The notes below the pieces were generated by a model. It ran no database searches. It saw only the letters and a program-made list of their open reading frames with translations, and was not told the DNA's origin. From WHSM01 sp036375165 (GTDB lineage: Bacteria; Actinomycetota; Actinomycetes; Mycobacteriales; Micromonosporaceae), in NCBI GenBank assembly GCA_036375165.1, contig DASUSI010000155.1:62001-126000 (forward strand): a stretch of DNA of 64,000 nucleotides, given 5' to 3'. Below, piece by piece: positions 44,796 to 55,911 of the stretch (position 1 is the first letter of the stretch; each line of letters starts with the position of its first letter). Made by a program: the position numbers and the translations under genes.

Positions 44796-45344
44796 TCAGA
44801 GCCGCTCGATCTGTCGCACCAGACGGGTCAACCGCGCCGGACGCGGCATCCGCCTGGGCGGACTGGTGACGAACCGCCACAGCTCGTCCGGCACGAGTGC
44901 CCGCGCCCGTCCTGGGTCGCTTCGCCGGTCGACGCCGTGCCGCAACCACAGTCGCTCGTCAACCACCCCGACGATCATCGGGTGCGCCGCCCGGCGAAAA
45001 CCCGCCCGGTCCGGCTCGGACAGTCGACTGACCCAACGCCAGATCCCACCGTATGCGGCATCTCGTGGCGGCTCGTCGTCCACATCGTCCGGTGTCGGCT
45101 CTGGTGTCACCCGCTGGCCGTGCGCCCGGACGGTGATCCGGCGCGCCAACAGGCCGGCGGCGGGCACGGCGAGTAGCAGCGGGTACGGCACCCGGTAGCC
45201 CGCCAGCAGCAGAAGCTGGTACGCCGCGAACCCGGCCACGGCCGAGGCGGCAAGGATCCTGACCAGGATCCGAGCGCTGATCTCCGCCGGATCCGGGCGT
45301 TCCCGATGTTCCGGCGCGGCGTGCAGCAGGTCATCCAGGCTCAT
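44796..45344 (-). CDS. Hypothetical membrane protein of the MoxR cluster
   Basis: A 182-residue protein with a short acidic head, two hydrophobic helices (about residues 28-65) and a basic C-terminal half with ERLWLRHGVDRRSDPGRARALV and a final Arg-rich segment. The ATG overlaps the stop of the preceding DUF4129 gene by 4 bases. It lies between DUF4129 and MoxR, the normal position of an accessory subunit, but its family is not one I can name. Confidence 0.78.
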   Translation of the reverse strand: MSLDDLLHAAPEHRERPDPAEISARILVRILAASAVAGFAAYQLLLLAGYRVPYPLLLAVPAAGLLARRITVRAHGQRVTPEPTPDDVDDEPPRDAAYGGIWRWVSRLSEPDRAGFRRAAHPMIVGVVDERLWLRHGVDRRSDPGRARALVPDELWRFVTSPPRRMPRPARLTRLVRQIERL

Positions 45345-46069
45345 CGGTCACCAGCCCCGGCCGGCTGCCGCCGACGTGTCCCGGCCAACTCGGCGTCCAA
45401 CTGGCGCAACGCGTCCCGCGCCTCATCCCGCATCGTCTCGCCGACCTCCCCGGGGGCGTATCTGGCCTGCCGGTAGACGCGTGCCAGGCGGTCCAACACC
45501 GGCTCGCTGACATCATGCTCGGCGAGCGTCCTGGCGACCAGGTCGGCGGGGACGTCGGACGGCTGCCTCGGGGTGCCGACGGCGGCAGCCGCTCGCTCCA
45601 GCCGCAACCAGCAGGCGATCACCGCGGCACGCGGGTCGGCCCCGTCGAGGTTCAACTCCTCCAGCCCGGCCGCGACAGCGGCCCGGACCGGCTCGATGGC
45701 GGCTTCGGACCCACTGCCGTTCGGATCCGCGGATCCGGTACGCCGTACCGTCACCCGGTCCTGGACCACCTGCCACAGCAGTACCAGCAGCACCCCGAGC
45801 AACGCCAGGAACAGCACGATGGCCACCGCCACGGTGACGTACCGTGAGATCCCGCCCCCGGCTCCACCCTCGGGTTCGGCCACCGCGGTAGGGCGTTGCG
45901 AGTTCGGCCGACTTGGCGGCGACGCACTGCCGATTTCCTCATCCACCTCAATCGACGGCGGCGGAACCCGCGCGATTTTCGGGTCGGTCACCGCGGCGAT
46001 CCCGGCCACGACACCGAACAGCAGCACCACCAACACCAGGTGCAGGCTCCGAAACCGCAGCCAGTTCAT
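45341..46069 (-). CDS. DUF4129 domain protein
   Basis: A 242-residue protein with an N-terminal helix (about residues 9-27), a Pro/Ser/Glu-rich stretch, a second helix (75-100) and a C-terminal cytoplasmic DUF4129-like domain with AVIACWLRLERAAAAVGTPR and LARVYRQARYAPGEV. The domain resembles the tail of transglutaminase-linked membrane proteins. First gene of the five-gene MoxR operon, all joined by overlaps or short gaps. Confidence 0.85.
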   Translation of the reverse strand: MNWLRFRSLHLVLVVLLFGVVAGIAAVTDPKIARVPPPSIEVDEEIGSASPPSRPNSQRPTAVAEPEGGAGGGISRYVTVAVAIVLFLALLGVLLVLLWQVVQDRVTVRRTGSADPNGSGSEAAIEPVRAAVAAGLEELNLDGADPRAAVIACWLRLERAAAAVGTPRQPSDVPADLVARTLAEHDVSEPVLDRLARVYRQARYAPGEVGETMRDEARDALRQLDAELAGTRRRQPAGAGDR

Positions 46070-46157
46070 GACCCTCAGTGTCCTCCACGGCCGGTCACGC
46101 CTGCCATCCGGCGCACCGCGACCCGCACGGGTTTGTCCCGTTCCGCCAGCGCGGCGG

Positions 46158-46970
46158 CTAAGTTGCCTCCTCCAGGCCGGCCAGTCGCTTCGCCCGCACC
46201 AGCACGGCATCGAGCATGTCGGGGGTGAGCCTTCCGGTGAAGGTGTTCTGCTGGCTGACGTGGTAGCAGCCGAGGAGCGCGGGTCCGGAATCGGGGTGGT
46301 ACTCCGCACCGTGGCCGAACCGCGGCCTGGGCCGGACCCCGGCCACCCCGATCGCGTCGGCCACCGGCCAGAACGCGTTCCAGGCGAACGCTCCCAACGC
46401 GACCACGACCCTCAGATGTGGCCGCAACAGCTCGAACTCCCGCCGCAGCCAGCCCGAGCAGGTCTGCCGCTCGGCAGGCGTCGGCTTGTTGGCCGGCGGC
46501 GCGCAGCGTACCGCCGCCACGATCCGGGTCTGGTGCAACTCGAGTCCGTCGTCGGCGTTCACACTGTGTGGCTGGTTCGCCAGACCGGCCCGGTACAGCG
46601 CGGCGTAGAGCACGTCGCCGGAGCGGTCACCGGTGAAGACCCGGCCGGTACGGTTCCCGCCGTGCGCCGCGGGGGCCAACCCGAGCACCCCGATCCGGGC
46701 GTCCGGCGGGCCGAACCCGGAGACCGGGCGACCCCAGTACTCCTGGTCGGCGAAGGCGGCGCGCCTGGCAGCGGCAACCCCTTCCCGCCACGTCACCAAC
46801 CGGGGACAGGCGCGGCACACCGTGCTGCGTCCGTCCAGTTCCCGCAGGCCGCCGCTGGCGGCGGCGAGCCCGGTCACATCCTGCGGTGTGACGGCGACAG
46901 GCGTGGCGGGCGAGGCCGGATCGTGCGGCCAGACGCCAGGTGCCACGCAACTGCGGTCAGTGATGGTCAC
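46158..46970 (-). CDS. Uracil-DNA glycosylase, family 5 (UdgB)
   Basis: A 270-residue DNA repair glycosylase. Family 4/5 iron-sulfur type cysteines are seen in CRACPRLVTWREG, and motif A reads VLGLAPAAHGGNRTGRVFTGDRS. CYHVSQQNTFTGRLTP contains the motif B His. The polar Asp of motif A found in other UDG families is absent, the hallmark of UdgB. It removes uracil, hypoxanthine or xanthine from DNA, useful in a high-GC genome with frequent cytosine deamination. GTG 46970. Confidence 0.9.
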   Translation of the reverse strand: MTITDRSCVAPGVWPHDPASPATPVAVTPQDVTGLAAASGGLRELDGRSTVCRACPRLVTWREGVAAARRAAFADQEYWGRPVSGFGPPDARIGVLGLAPAAHGGNRTGRVFTGDRSGDVLYAALYRAGLANQPHSVNADDGLELHQTRIVAAVRCAPPANKPTPAERQTCSGWLRREFELLRPHLRVVVALGAFAWNAFWPVADAIGVAGVRPRPRFGHGAEYHPDSGPALLGCYHVSQQNTFTGRLTPDMLDAVLVRAKRLAGLEEAT

Positions 46971-47017
46971 CCGGCGATTGTGCCAGCCTGGTCCGGAGTG
47001 GCCACCCGGGCGTGGCC

Positions 47018-47707
47018 TCAGCCGAGATGGTCGCGGAACAGCTCCAGGCTGCGCGCCCAGGCCAGTGCGGAGGCTTCGCTGTCGAACGTTTCGGGCCGGT
47101 CGTCGTTGAAGAACGCGTGCCGGGTGCCGGGGTAGTCGTACACGGCGCAGTGACCACCGGCCCGCTCGATCACGGTACGGGCTTGCTGGATCCCCGGCGC
47201 CACCGACGTACCGTCCTCCTCGGAACAGTGGACCACCGCCCACTTGTCCCGGTAGTCCGACCACTTCGGGGACATCCGTTCCCACGGGACGGCCGGATAG
47301 AACGCGACCGTCGCGGTGATGTGCCCGGACAGCGTGGCCGACCACAGCGCCAGGCTGCCACCCATGCAAAAGCCCAGCGCTGCGACCCGCTCTGTGCAGT
47401 CGTCCCGGCTCACCAGGTACGCGGCGGCACCCGCGATGTCCCGGGCCGCCTGGTCCATGGCCAGGCCCATCAGCAGCTTTCCGGCCTCGTCCGGCTCCGA
47501 GGCGCTCACTCCGTGGTAGAGGTCCGGTGCCAACGCCACGAATCCCTCGGACGCCATCCGGTCGGCTACTGACCTGATATGCGACACCAGGCCCCACCAT
47601 TCCTGGATCACGATCACGGGAGTCCACGGGGCCGAGTGGGTCGACGGCACGGACAGGTAACCCTCGCTGGTTCCGCCGTTGCTCGGGAAGCTGACCATCT
47701 GCCCCAT
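47018..47707 (-). CDS. Dienelactone hydrolase family protein
   Basis: A 229-residue alpha/beta hydrolase with the Cys nucleophile in AALGFCMGGSLAL, an acidic residue region around HCSEEDGTSVAP, and His in GTRHAFFNDDRPETFD. The start MVSFPSNGGTSEGYLSVP and EWWGLVSHIRSVADR fit the dienelactone hydrolase family, which opens lactone rings in aromatic catabolism, though many genomic members have other substrates. It stands alone, with no catechol-pathway gene nearby. Confidence 0.9.
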   Translation of the reverse strand: MGQMVSFPSNGGTSEGYLSVPSTHSAPWTPVIVIQEWWGLVSHIRSVADRMASEGFVALAPDLYHGVSASEPDEAGKLLMGLAMDQAARDIAGAAAYLVSRDDCTERVAALGFCMGGSLALWSATLSGHITATVAFYPAVPWERMSPKWSDYRDKWAVVHCSEEDGTSVAPGIQQARTVIERAGGHCAVYDYPGTRHAFFNDDRPETFDSEASALAWARSLELFRDHLG

Positions 47708-47732
47708 GCCGGATCCTCCTCGCTCATGGTCT

Positions 47733-47758
47733 CGGCGTACCTACTGTCGGGTACGCCG
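47733..47758. promoter_or_regulatory. Perfect dyad between dienelactone hydrolase and trkH
   Basis: CGGCGTACC-N8-GGTACGCCG is a perfect 9-bp inverted repeat of operator size in the short gap of two divergent genes (starts at 47707 and 47828). No adjacent regulator gene was seen. Confidence 0.45.
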
Positions 47759-47827
47759 TAGCCAACCACAGATCGGGTTCTGTGTCGCCGCACCGTGACC
47801 AAGCCGGTTCCCGCATCATTGAGCGCG

Positions 47828-49165
47828 ATGCCCGCGACTCGTTCTCTCCGTCACCCGGCCCGGCTGCTGCCGCTGGCCGTACTGGCGATCATCATGCTCG
47901 GGACCGGGCTGCTGATGCTCCCCGCGGCACGGCCGGGTGACGCCGGGGCTCCGCTCCTGACAGCGCTTTTCACGGCCACGTCGGCAACCTGCATCACCGG
48001 GCTGACCGTGGTGGACACCGCGACCTACTGGTCGCCGTTCGGTAAGGCGGTGATACTGGCGCTGTTTCAGGTCGGCGGGTTCGGGATCATGAGCCTTGCA
48101 ACCCTGATCGGACTGTTCGTCACCAGACGCCTCGGCCTGTCCACCAGGCTGCTCGCCCAGGCTGAGACCAAGGTCCTGGAACTGGGTGAGGTACGTCGGA
48201 TCCTGATTCGGGTGGCCGTCATCATGGTCAGCTTCGAACTGGCCCTCGCCGTGGTCCTGGCCGCGAGGTTCGCGCTGGGATACGACTACCCACCGGGCAA
48301 GGCGGTCTGGCACGGCACGTTCCACGCGGTCTCCGCGTTCAACAACGCCGGCTTCTCGCTCTACCCGGACAGTCTCATGCGGTTCGTCAACGACGTGTGG
48401 ATCTGCCTGGCCGTCGGGTTCGGGGTGATCGCGGGCGGGCTGGGGTTTCCGGTGCTGCTGGAACTGATCCGGCAGCGGGGCAGAGTCGCGCGATGGTCGA
48501 TGCACACCAAACTGATCGTCTTCGGCACCGCCGTTCTGCTGGTGGCCGGGACCTCACTGGTGCTCGGCCTGGAGTGGTCCAACCCGCGGACCCTGGGCCC
48601 ACTGTCGGTGCCGGACAAGCTGCTCGCCGGCTTCTTCCAGGGCATGACGCCGAGGTCCGCCGGATTCCACACCGTGGACTACGCCGGGATGACCGTGGAA
48701 ACCTGGGCGGTGACCACGGCCCTGATGTTCATCGGCGGCGGCAGTGCGAGCACCGCCGGCGGTATCAAGGTGACAACGTTCTTCCTGCTGGGATTCGTGA
48801 TCCTGGCGGAGGTCCGCGGAGACCAGGACGTGGCGGTGTTCGACCGCCGGGCCCCGGCACCGGCGCAACGGCAGGCACTGTCGATCGCGCTGCTTGGCGT
48901 CGGCGTCATTGGCTTCGGCACTCTGCTGATGCTCTCGCTCACCGGACAACCGCTGGACCGGGCACTGTTCGAGGTGACATCCGCAGCCACCACGACCGGC
49001 CTTTCCACAGGCATCACCCCCGAGCTGCCAGCGGCCGGGCGAGTGCTTCTGATCATCCTGATGTTCGTGGGCCGGGTGGGACCAGCCGTCGCCGCGGCGG
49101 CGCTCGCGCTACGTTCTAGACGTCTGCTTTACCGACTCCCGGAAGGGCGGCCGATCATTGGCTGA
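47828..49165 (+). CDS. Potassium uptake protein TrkH/KtrB type
   Basis: A 445-residue membrane channel with the repeated P-loops of the SKT superfamily: TSATCITGLTVV (first filter), SAFNNAGFSL (second), GMTPRSAGFHTV (third) and TSAATTTGLSTG (fourth). It works with a TrkA/KtrA gating protein, encoded next with an 8-base overlap. Start taken at ATG 47828, which puts the first helix at the usual distance. A GTG at 47795 would add 11 residues. Confidence 0.92.
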   Translation: MPATRSLRHPARLLPLAVLAIIMLGTGLLMLPAARPGDAGAPLLTALFTATSATCITGLTVVDTATYWSPFGKAVILALFQVGGFGIMSLATLIGLFVTRRLGLSTRLLAQAETKVLELGEVRRILIRVAVIMVSFELALAVVLAARFALGYDYPPGKAVWHGTFHAVSAFNNAGFSLYPDSLMRFVNDVWICLAVGFGVIAGGLGFPVLLELIRQRGRVARWSMHTKLIVFGTAVLLVAGTSLVLGLEWSNPRTLGPLSVPDKLLAGFFQGMTPRSAGFHTVDYAGMTVETWAVTTALMFIGGGSASTAGGIKVTTFFLLGFVILAEVRGDQDVAVFDRRAPAPAQRQALSIALLGVGVIGFGTLLMLSLTGQPLDRALFEVTSAATTTGLSTGITPELPAAGRVLLIILMFVGRVGPAVAAAALALRSRRLLYRLPEGRPIIG

Positions 49166-49829
49166 CAGGGGCGTTGCGCGCGGCGAGGCTGTCGCCGTGT
49201 TGGGACTTGGACGATTCGGCGGTCAGGTCGCCGCCTCCCTGGAACGGCTGGGACACGAGGTGCTCGCCATCGACCTGGATTCGGCTCTGGTGCAGAAATG
49301 GGCAGATCGCCTCACCTATGTGGTGGAGGCTGACGCTACGGACGAGGACGCGTTGCGCCAGCTCGGAATCGCTGACTTCCCCCGCGCCGTGGTCGGCATC
49401 GGCACTGGAATGGAGGCCAGTGTGCTGACTGTGATCAACCTGGTCGACCTGGCCGTCAAGGAGATCTGGGCGAAGGCGATCACCGCCAAGCATGGCCGGA
49501 TCCTGCAGCGGATCGGGGCGCATCACGTGGTCTACCCGGAGGCCGCGATGGGTGAACGGGTCGCGCACCTGGTCACCGGAAAGATGATCGACTTCATCGA
49601 GTTCGATGACGGGTACGCCATCGTGAAGACCCGGGCACCTCGGGACGCCGCCGGCCGCAGCCTCGCGGAGTCCGCACTGCGCAGCAGGTACGGCGTGACC
49701 GTGGTCGGGGTGAAGCGGCCCGGCCAGGACTTCACGTACGCCCTCCCAGAGACCATGGTGGAAGCCGGTGACCTGCTGATCGTGTCCGGACCGACCAAGC
49801 AGGTGGAACGGTTCGCCGCCGTGACATGA
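49158..49829 (+). CDS. TrkA/KtrA potassium channel gating subunit
   Basis: A 223-residue RCK protein. The N-terminal Rossmann domain opens VAVLGLGRFGGQVAASLERLG with an NAD(H)/ATP-binding glycine pattern and continues to about residue 135. The C-terminal TrkA-C domain (about 140-220) includes GVTVVGVKRPGQ. It starts with TTG overlapping the trkH gene, so the channel and gate are coupled. TrkA-C domains bind c-di-AMP in some Gram-positives. Confidence 0.92.
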   Translation: MADRGVARGEAVAVLGLGRFGGQVAASLERLGHEVLAIDLDSALVQKWADRLTYVVEADATDEDALRQLGIADFPRAVVGIGTGMEASVLTVINLVDLAVKEIWAKAITAKHGRILQRIGAHHVVYPEAAMGERVAHLVTGKMIDFIEFDDGYAIVKTRAPRDAAGRSLAESALRSRYGVTVVGVKRPGQDFTYALPETMVEAGDLLIVSGPTKQVERFAAVT

Positions 49830-49892
49830 GAACCTGAATGGGCGCTGTCGAGAGGACGGGTTGAGCCGTGCCGCCCCGACAGGAAAGAGAAA

Positions 49893-51878
<1,986 letters not shown>

Positions 51879-51884
51879 CCACGG

Positions 51885-52559
51885 TCAAGGCATGAAGCGG
51901 TAGCCGATGCCAGGCTCGGTGACCAGGTGTCGGGGTCGGGCCGGGTCACGCTCCAGCTTGCGGCGGAGGTTGGCCAGGTGCACCCGCAAGTAGTTCGTCT
52001 CGGTTTCATATGCGGGGCCCCAGACCTCCCGCAGCAGGTTCCTGTGCGGAACCAGCCGGTCGGGCTGTCGTACGAGCACCTCCAACAGTTGCCACTCGGT
52101 CGGGGTGAGCCGGACCGTCCCGGCCGGTGTGGTCACCCGTTTCGCGGCCAGGTCGACCGTAAACGCGTCCGTGGTCACCACCGGTCTGTCCGGTGCGGGG
52201 GCACTCCGCCGCAACGCGGCCCGCATCCGGGCGAGCAGTTCGTCCATACCGAACGGCTTGGTGACGTAGTCGTCCGCGCCGGCATCCAACGCGTCCACTT
52301 TGTCCGCCTCGGTGTGCCGGGCCGACAGCACGATGATCGGCGCGCTGGACCAGCCACGCAGACCCTCCACAACCGTCACGCCGTGCATATCGGGCAGACC
52401 CAGATCGAGGACCACCAGTTCCGGCGGGTGGCGACTGGCAACCGCGAGTGCGGTGGCGCCGTCGGCCGCGGTAACGACCCGGTAGCCGCGAGCGGACAGG
52501 TTGATCCGGAACGCCCGCAGCAACTGCCGGTCGTCGTCAACGACGAGCACATCGGTCAC
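51885..52559 (-). CDS. kdpE: KdpE-type response regulator
   Basis: A 224-residue OmpR/PhoB regulator. The receiver domain (1-120) has the acidic pair VDDDRQLLRAFR, phospho-Asp in LVVLDLGLPDMHG and Lys in YVTKPFGMDELLAR. The winged-helix domain (about 125-224) includes LTPTEWQLLEVLVRQP. GTG 52559 overlaps the kdpD stop by 4 bases. The kimA-kdpD-kdpE order suggests it controls the upstream transporter in response to potassium, since no kdpFABC is present here. Confidence 0.93.
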   Translation of the reverse strand: MTDVLVVDDDRQLLRAFRINLSARGYRVVTAADGATALAVASRHPPELVVLDLGLPDMHGVTVVEGLRGWSSAPIIVLSARHTEADKVDALDAGADDYVTKPFGMDELLARMRAALRRSAPAPDRPVVTTDAFTVDLAAKRVTTPAGTVRLTPTEWQLLEVLVRQPDRLVPHRNLLREVWGPAYETETNYLRVHLANLRRKLERDPARPRHLVTEPGIGYRFMP

Positions 52560-53920
52560 GGCGCGGCCACCGGAAGCTCGACGGTCATGGTGAGCCCTCC
52601 GTTCGGGGTTTCGGACGGCGAGAGGCTGCCCCCCATCGCTGTGGTGAAGCCACGGGCGATCGCAAGACCCAGACCGAGTCCGGCCGTCGTGGTACGGTCG
52701 TGCAGCCGCTGGAACGGCTCGAAGATCCGCTCCCGGTCGGCTGGCGGTACCCCTGAGCCATGATCGATCACGTCGAGAAACACCCGATCGTCCTCAGTCC
52801 GGCCACGCACCTCGACCGGGCACCCGAACGGGCTCGCCGCCTCAGCGTTGGCAAGCAGGTTGGCGACAACCCGTTCCAGTAGACCTGGATCGGCGTACCC
52901 GAGGGGCAGGTCGTCCGGTACGTCCACGGTGGCGTCGTGAATCCGGATGTGTAACAGCGCCTCGGCGACCACTCCGTCCAACGCCACCGGACGGGAGTGC
53001 ACGCTCAACACTCCGGCCTGCAGCCGGCTCATCGACAGCAGGTTCTCCACCAGCGCGTCCAGCCGGTCGGTGGCCTCCTCCACCCCGGCCAACAGCTCCG
53101 CCCGGTCCTCAGGGGGCAGAATCAGCTCGGGTTGACGCAGCGTGCCGACCGCCGCCTTGATCCCCGCGAGCGGGGTACGCAGGTCGTGTCCCACTGCCGC
53201 GAGCAGTGAGGCCCGTACCCGGTCGATCTCGGCAAGGTCGCGGGCGTGTGCCGCTTCGTCGGCGAGCCGTTGGGCTTCCAGCGTGCGGGCGGCCGCGGTG
53301 GCCATCCGTGCCAGGGTGCGGCGGTCCTCCGCGAAGACTCGGTCGCCCCATGCGGCCAGACGCAACCCGTCGCCGGCACGGGCGGACATCACTGGTTCTG
53401 CCTCCGGTGCCGCGCCGACCGCAGCGACGACGCGCTCCGCGGCGCCTTCCCGTTCCAGCAGCGCGACGGCGTTCATGCCGAAGGTGGCACGCACCTGACT
53501 CAGCAGGCGGGTCAACGACTGCTCAGCGACGGGTTCGGCGGTGGCATTCGCGAGCAGCGCGGCCTCGACTTCCCGGCGTGTGGCAGTGGCGCGCTGCCGG
53601 GCGGCGACGTCAACGGCGACACTGACCGCACCGGCTACAAGGACGTACACCACCAGCACGATGACGTGGTTGCCGCTTTCCACCACGAAGGTGTGATACG
53701 GCGGCACGAAAAAAAAGTTCACCGCGAGGTCCGCCGTCATCACGGCACCCAGTGCCGGCCACATCCCACCGACCACCGCCGCAGCCACCACCGGAACCAG
53801 GAACAGCAGCACCACACTGGCCAGGGATACGGAGTCGCGGGTGCCGACCAGCAGTCCAGTGAGCAGCGCGACGCCCGCTACCGCGATGGCGACACCAGCC
53901 CAGATCCGCCCTTTGCTCAC
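52556..53920 (-). CDS. kdpD: KdpD-like histidine kinase lacking the N-terminal sensor
   Basis: A 454-residue kinase. Four membrane helices (about residues 7-95) match the KdpD DUF4118 block, including NFFFVPPYHTF. A GAF-like region and HisKA/HATPase follow, with H-box VGHDLRTPLAG and G-boxes DHGSGVPPAD and GLGLGLAIARGF. The N-terminal KdpD and Usp domains (about 370 residues in classical KdpD) are missing: GTG 53920 overlaps the kimA stop by 4 bases, leaving no room for them. Confidence 0.9.
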   Translation of the reverse strand: MSKGRIWAGVAIAVAGVALLTGLLVGTRDSVSLASVVLLFLVPVVAAAVVGGMWPALGAVMTADLAVNFFFVPPYHTFVVESGNHVIVLVVYVLVAGAVSVAVDVAARQRATATRREVEAALLANATAEPVAEQSLTRLLSQVRATFGMNAVALLEREGAAERVVAAVGAAPEAEPVMSARAGDGLRLAAWGDRVFAEDRRTLARMATAAARTLEAQRLADEAAHARDLAEIDRVRASLLAAVGHDLRTPLAGIKAAVGTLRQPELILPPEDRAELLAGVEEATDRLDALVENLLSMSRLQAGVLSVHSRPVALDGVVAEALLHIRIHDATVDVPDDLPLGYADPGLLERVVANLLANAEAASPFGCPVEVRGRTEDDRVFLDVIDHGSGVPPADRERIFEPFQRLHDRTTTAGLGLGLAIARGFTTAMGGSLSPSETPNGGLTMTVELPVAAP

Positions 53921-55911
53921 TCTCCAGTTATACGGCCCGCTTCGGCCGCCTCCGTCGCAACCGGCTGCGCCGCTGTCGCCGCGGGCCGCGCCCGGTACTC
54001 CGCGGCCCGACTGGACGCGAGCTGCCAGGGAACGTTGGTCACCATGACGCCGCGCTCGAACAGCAGCCGGGCCTTGAGCCGCAGGGCGGACTGGTTGTGC
54101 AGCAACTGCTCCCACCAGCGGCCCACCACGTACTCAGGGATGTAGACCACTACGAGATCCCGAGGGCTGGCACGGCGTACCGAGGCGATGTATTCCAACA
54201 CCGGTGCCGTCACGTCCCGGTACGGGGACTCCAAAACGGTCAACGACACCGGGATGCCGCGCTCCGCCCATTCAGCCTGCAGTCCCGGCACCTCCTCCGG
54301 GCTGGTCGCGACGGTGAGCGCGGTGAGGGTGTCCGGGCGGGTGGCGCGGGCATACGCCAGGGCCCGCAGCGTCGGTTTGTGCAATTTGGACACCAACACC
54401 ACGGTGTGCACCCGGGACGGCAGCAGTACCCCGCCGGGTTCCGGCTCGAGTTCTTCGGCGACGCGGCGGTAATGCCGACCGATCGCCTTCATCAGGAAGA
54501 ACACCAGAGGCATCGCGATCACCACGAGGTACGCGCCGTTCAGAAACTTGGTGACCAGCACGATGACCAGCACCACGCCCGTGACACCGGCTCCCACGGC
54601 GTTGACCACCCGATTTCCATGCAGGCCACGCCTCGCCCTCGGATCCTGCTCGACGTGCAGCACCCGGGTCCAGTGCACCACCATGCCGGCCTGACTCAGA
54701 GTGAACGAGACAAACACACCGATGATGTAGAGCTGGATCAGGCGACTGGTCGACGCGTCGAAGGCCCAGATCAGCCCACCCGCGAGCAGGGCCAGAATCA
54801 CGATGCCGTTACTGAACGCCAGGCGGTCGCCGCGGCGGCCGAACTGCCTCGGCAGGTAGCCGTCGTTGCCGAGGATCGAGGCCAGGATCGGGAAGCCGTT
54901 GAACGCCGTGTTCGCGGCGAGAATCAGAATGGCCGCGGTGAAACCCTGCACCAGGAAGAAAAAGCCCCCGTCGTACCCGAAGACCGCACCGGCCACCTGC
55001 GCAATGGCGGTGCGCTGCTGGTAGCCGGCTGGCACGCCCACCAAATGCTCTGGGTGCTCGGCGAACCGGACCCGGGTAGCGATCGCCAGGATGGTGATTC
55101 CGGCAAACATCGCGATCGTGATCGCACCCATGACGGTGAGGGTGTCCGCGGCGTTGCGGTCCTTCGGCGGCTTGAAGTGGGGTACGCCGTTGCTCACCGC
55201 CTCAACACCGGTCAGCGCGGTACAGCCCTGCGCGAACGCCCGCAGTGCCAGGAACACCGTCAGTGCGCCCGCGGCCTGTACCTGGGGGGTGATCTCGAAA
55301 CCGGCCGACTCAGCTGTAGGAGCGTCGCCGGCCGCGAACCGCACCGCACCCCACCCGATCATCACGAAAATCACGGCGATGAAACCGTACGTGGGGACCG
55401 CGAAGACGGTGCCGGACTCCTTCACACCGCGCAGGTTCATCACGGCGAGGACCACCACGAGCCCGAGTGAGATCACCACGGCGTACGGCTCGGTGGCGAG
55501 AAACGCGGACGTGATCGCGTCCACCCCGGCGGCCACCGACACCGCGACGGTCAGCACATAGTCCACCAGTAGTGCGCTGGCCGCTACGAGAGCGGCGTTG
55601 GTACCCAGATTGGCGCGGCTCACGGCATAGGCGCCACCCCCACTGGGGTATGCGTAGCACGTCTTGCGATACGAGATGACCACGATCGCCAGAAGCGCGA
55701 TCACGGCTCCAGCGACCCAGGGAGTCAGGAAGAACAGTGCCAGCCCGCCTAGACTGAACGCCCGCAGGATCTCCTCCGTCGCGTAGGCGTTCGATGACAG
55801 AGGGTCCGAACAGAACACCGGAAGCGCGAGCTTTTTCGGTAGCAGTGTGTCGCCCAGCCGCTCACTGCGAAGTGGGCGCCCGACCAGCACGCGCTTGGTC
55901 CACCTGAACAC
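53917..55911 (-). CDS. kimA: KimA-type potassium importer
   Basis: A 664-residue APC-fold transporter of the KimA (YdaO) family with the conserved DPLSSNAYATEEIL in helix 1, SYRKTCYAYPSGGGAY, and about twelve helices up to residue 470. A cytoplasmic domain follows (VHTVVLVSKLHKPTLRALAYA), resembling a universal-stress-protein fold. KimA in Bacillus is a high-affinity K+/H+ symporter inhibited by c-di-AMP. Here it is the first gene of a coupled operon with kdpD and kdpE. GTG 55911 follows GGGGAG. Confidence 0.9.
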   Translation of the reverse strand: MFRWTKRVLVGRPLRSERLGDTLLPKKLALPVFCSDPLSSNAYATEEILRAFSLGGLALFFLTPWVAGAVIALLAIVVISYRKTCYAYPSGGGAYAVSRANLGTNAALVAASALLVDYVLTVAVSVAAGVDAITSAFLATEPYAVVISLGLVVVLAVMNLRGVKESGTVFAVPTYGFIAVIFVMIGWGAVRFAAGDAPTAESAGFEITPQVQAAGALTVFLALRAFAQGCTALTGVEAVSNGVPHFKPPKDRNAADTLTVMGAITIAMFAGITILAIATRVRFAEHPEHLVGVPAGYQQRTAIAQVAGAVFGYDGGFFFLVQGFTAAILILAANTAFNGFPILASILGNDGYLPRQFGRRGDRLAFSNGIVILALLAGGLIWAFDASTSRLIQLYIIGVFVSFTLSQAGMVVHWTRVLHVEQDPRARRGLHGNRVVNAVGAGVTGVVLVIVLVTKFLNGAYLVVIAMPLVFFLMKAIGRHYRRVAEELEPEPGGVLLPSRVHTVVLVSKLHKPTLRALAYARATRPDTLTALTVATSPEEVPGLQAEWAERGIPVSLTVLESPYRDVTAPVLEYIASVRRASPRDLVVVYIPEYVVGRWWEQLLHNQSALRLKARLLFERGVMVTNVPWQLASSRAAEYRARPAATAAQPVATEAAEAGRITGE

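Noticed and set aside
43723..44949. Long N-terminal extension of the MoxR ATPase up to 44949
   Set aside because: The added 72 residues are Arg/Ala-rich, overlap the upstream gene and lack a ribosome site; MoxR proteins normally start close to the helix before Walker A.
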